Assembly: GCA_017999075.1 (NCBI GenBank)
Contig: JAGOBX010000229.1
Location: 1 to 6,181 of the forward strand
Source of the DNA: Candidatus Babelota bacterium
GTDB taxonomy: Bacteria; JAGOBX01
Length of the DNA: 6,181 bases
Direction of reading: 5' to 3'
The translations under genes and the position numbers were made by a program. Below, one piece after another: positions 4,891 through 6,181 of the stretch. A model generated the notes under the pieces. It was not told the DNA's origin and did no database searches. It was given only the letters and a program-made list of their open reading frames with translations. Position 1 is the stretch's first letter. Each line of letters starts with the position of its first letter.

Positions 4891-6181
4891 TCAAACAGTT
4901 TTAACATCAACAATAGATCCTCCAAAAATATTCAATGCCTGTTTTACAGAAGGATTGTCAATCAATTCTTCTTTTTTTGAAGATGACGCTTTTTTTCCCT
5001 GTTTTAAAGAATTTTCCTTTTCAAATCTTACTGATTGCCTTACATTAAATCCTTTTAAAAACTCATTTAATTTATTTACAATTTCTGAACTGTTAAGTCT
5101 GTCAAAATACAGGCTTTTAACTTCAGCTATTATTTCAGTTTCTGTAATTGAAATAATATTTGTTTTTTTCAAATATTCGCCTAAAGGTCCTTCCAAAGTT
5201 AAACTAAATTCTTCAAATAAAAGTTTTATATTATTTAAATCATTAAAAGTGTCAATATTTTTTTTTTGTTCAAAATATATCCCCTTATTTTCTTCTGAAT
5301 TTTTTTCAGCGTTAAAATCTGAAGAAATATCATCTCCTGTATTATTAAAACCGGCAATATTATTATTTGAAATATTCAATTTTCCTGAAGAAATCATCAA
5401 CTCAAGTTTTTTTATATGTTCTTTAACCTCATCAAAATCAGGTTCATTAATCAAACGTAGTATTTTAAAAAATGTAATTTCAAAAAGCATATTAGTAAAA
5501 GATGTGAATTTTAAATCACGCATAAAATTAAGCAATTCTTCGATTATTTGAATTATTTTATTAGACGAAATCTTTTTTGATAATTCCGTAAACCTCACAT
5601 CTTTATTTTTTTCTTCTGATTTTATTTTTTTAAAATACAGCATATCTCTTAAAAATTGAACATAATCTTTTGAAAACTGGTTTATATCATACCCTGCATT
5701 TATAATTTTTTCTATAATGTCAAATGTTTTTTTATGATTTAGAGTAAAAAGATTTTCGGATAATTCATACAAGGTTTGCTGAGGAGTCACTCCAAGTGTT
5801 TCTCTTACATCTTTTAAAGTTACTGTTTTTCCGGAATATGACAATACATGATCAAGAAGACTTTCAGAATCACGCATACTGCCTTCTCCCAGTTTGGCTA
5901 TTTCTGAAACAGCGTCTTCATCAAAATCAATTTTTTCTTTTTTTAATATTTCAGTTAATTCTTTCACAATTTCATTCAAACTTATTTTTCTAAATTGATA
6001 TATCTGACATCTTGAAATAATAGTTTCAGGAACTTTATGCAAATCTGTAGTGGCAAAAATAAATATTGAATGCGCCGGCGGTTCTTCCAGAGTTTTAAGC
6101 AATGCGTTAAATGCGCCCTGCGACAACATATGAACTTCATCTATAATATAAACCTTATATCTTCCTATCATAGGTTTAAAT
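4891..6181 (-). CDS. dnaX: DNA polymerase III subunit gamma/tau, 5' end outside the window
   Basis: The frame is open through the right edge (an in-frame Phe-Lys-Pro precedes the Met at 6171-6169). About 115 N-terminal residues, including the Walker A and zinc-binding parts, are missing from the window. Numbering from that Met, YKVYIIDEVHMLSQGAFNAL (5-24) is the Walker B region, and FATTDLHKVPETIISRCQIY (39-58) holds sensor 1 and the SRC motif with its Arg finger. GEGSMRDSESLLDH (95-108) is sensor 2. A collar domain (about 130-250) follows, then a Ser/Asn-rich linker (about 260-300) and a tau-type C-terminal domain ending ALNIFGGSIVDVKTV. DnaX is the ATPase motor of the clamp loader. An A10 tract in the linker may produce a shorter gamma form. 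Confidence 0.96.
   Translation of the reverse strand, partial: FKPMIGRYKVYIIDEVHMLSQGAFNALLKTLEEPPAHSIFIFATTDLHKVPETIISRCQIYQFRKISLNEIVKELTEILKKEKIDFDEDAVSEIAKLGEGSMRDSESLLDHVLSYSGKTVTLKDVRETLGVTPQQTLYELSENLFTLNHKKTFDIIEKIINAGYDINQFSKDYVQFLRDMLYFKKIKSEEKNKDVRFTELSKKISSNKIIQIIEELLNFMRDLKFTSFTNMLFEITFFKILRLINEPDFDEVKEHIKKLELMISSGKLNISNNNIAGFNNTGDDISSDFNAEKNSEENKGIYFEQKKNIDTFNDLNNIKLLFEEFSLTLEGPLGEYLKKTNIISITETEIIAEVKSLYFDRLNSSEIVNKLNEFLKGFNVRQSVRFEKENSLKQGKKASSSKKEELIDNPSVKQALNIFGGSIVDVKTV
5252..5286 (-). other. candidate dnaX slippage/frameshift site
   Basis: On the minus strand AAGGGG (5286-5281), a Shine-Dalgarno-like element, is followed after 13 bases by ten A residues (5267-5258) within codons CAA AAA AAA AAT (Gln302-Asn305 of the visible part). 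The frame gives the heptamer A AAA AAA in the register needed for -1 slippage. A -1 shift then reads AAA TAT TGA, stopping at 5254-5252; the +1 frame also stops within about 8 codons. The position, between the collar and the tau-specific C-terminal domain, matches where gamma ends in E. coli. No strong downstream stem-loop is visible. Function is inferred. Confidence 0.5.

Noticed and set aside
4972-4996. Two A7 runs in the dnaX 3' end as the main frameshift site
   Set aside because: They fit the A AAA AAA register, but a -1 shift at 4990-4996 stops only about 10 codons later and close to the natural C-terminus, so it would not make a gamma-like form; the A10 tract at 5258-5267 is much better placed.
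4871-5551. Plus-strand open frame of 226 codons opposite dnaX
   Set aside because: It lies wholly over the conserved dnaX frame plus the gap; its Phe/Ser-rich translation is the usual mirror of Lys/Glu-rich AT-rich coding DNA, with no recognisable domain.

Overview
The window is strongly AT-rich. It holds a long minus-strand housekeeping block (about 986-6181) and, at the left end, a short accessory patch (about 1-920) of mobile-element debris. Read in the direction of transcription (right to left), the block is dnaX (5' end outside the window), ybaB/ebfC, rpmH (ribosomal protein L34), rnpA (RNase P protein), yidD, yidC, jag/khpB and a tRNA-Asp(GTC) gene. It ends at a strong intrinsic terminator at 921-956.

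The long YidC (594 aa, with a large periplasmic domain before the five-helix insertase core) points to a Gram-negative, diderm bacterium. Low GC, poly-A-rich coding sequence, a transposase and a decayed integrase would fit a host-associated or AT-drifting lineage. I cannot name the genus; an Elusimicrobiota/Endomicrobium-like or similar deep-branching Gram-negative is a guess only.

The housekeeping genes serve replication (the DnaX clamp loader and its usual neighbour YbaB) and then translation, RNA processing and membrane biogenesis (L34, RnpA, YidD, YidC, Jag). Spacing is tight: rnpA and yidD overlap by 11 nt, the yidD stop touches the yidC start, and jag starts 3 nt after yidC. The tRNA-Asp gene has its own sigma70-like promoter and an encoded CCA end.

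The left 920 bases contain the first 123 codons of an IS1634-like (IS4 superfamily) transposase, read leftwards off the window edge from a near-consensus promoter. To its right is a broken tyrosine-recombinase fragment on the plus strand, with two compensating frameshifts and no C-terminal catalytic part. It lies just beyond the 3' end of the tRNA-Asp gene, a typical integration target. A 14-bp exact copy of the tRNA D-arm lies between the tRNA and the terminator.

The most interesting points are: (i) an A10 tract in dnaX, preceded by a Shine-Dalgarno-like AAGGGG and followed at once by a -1-frame stop, at about the position where a short gamma form would end; (ii) an Asn in YidC where the hydrophilic-groove Arg is expected; and (iii) the tRNA-Asp/integrase/D-arm-repeat scar. 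I see no clearly new multi-gene system here.
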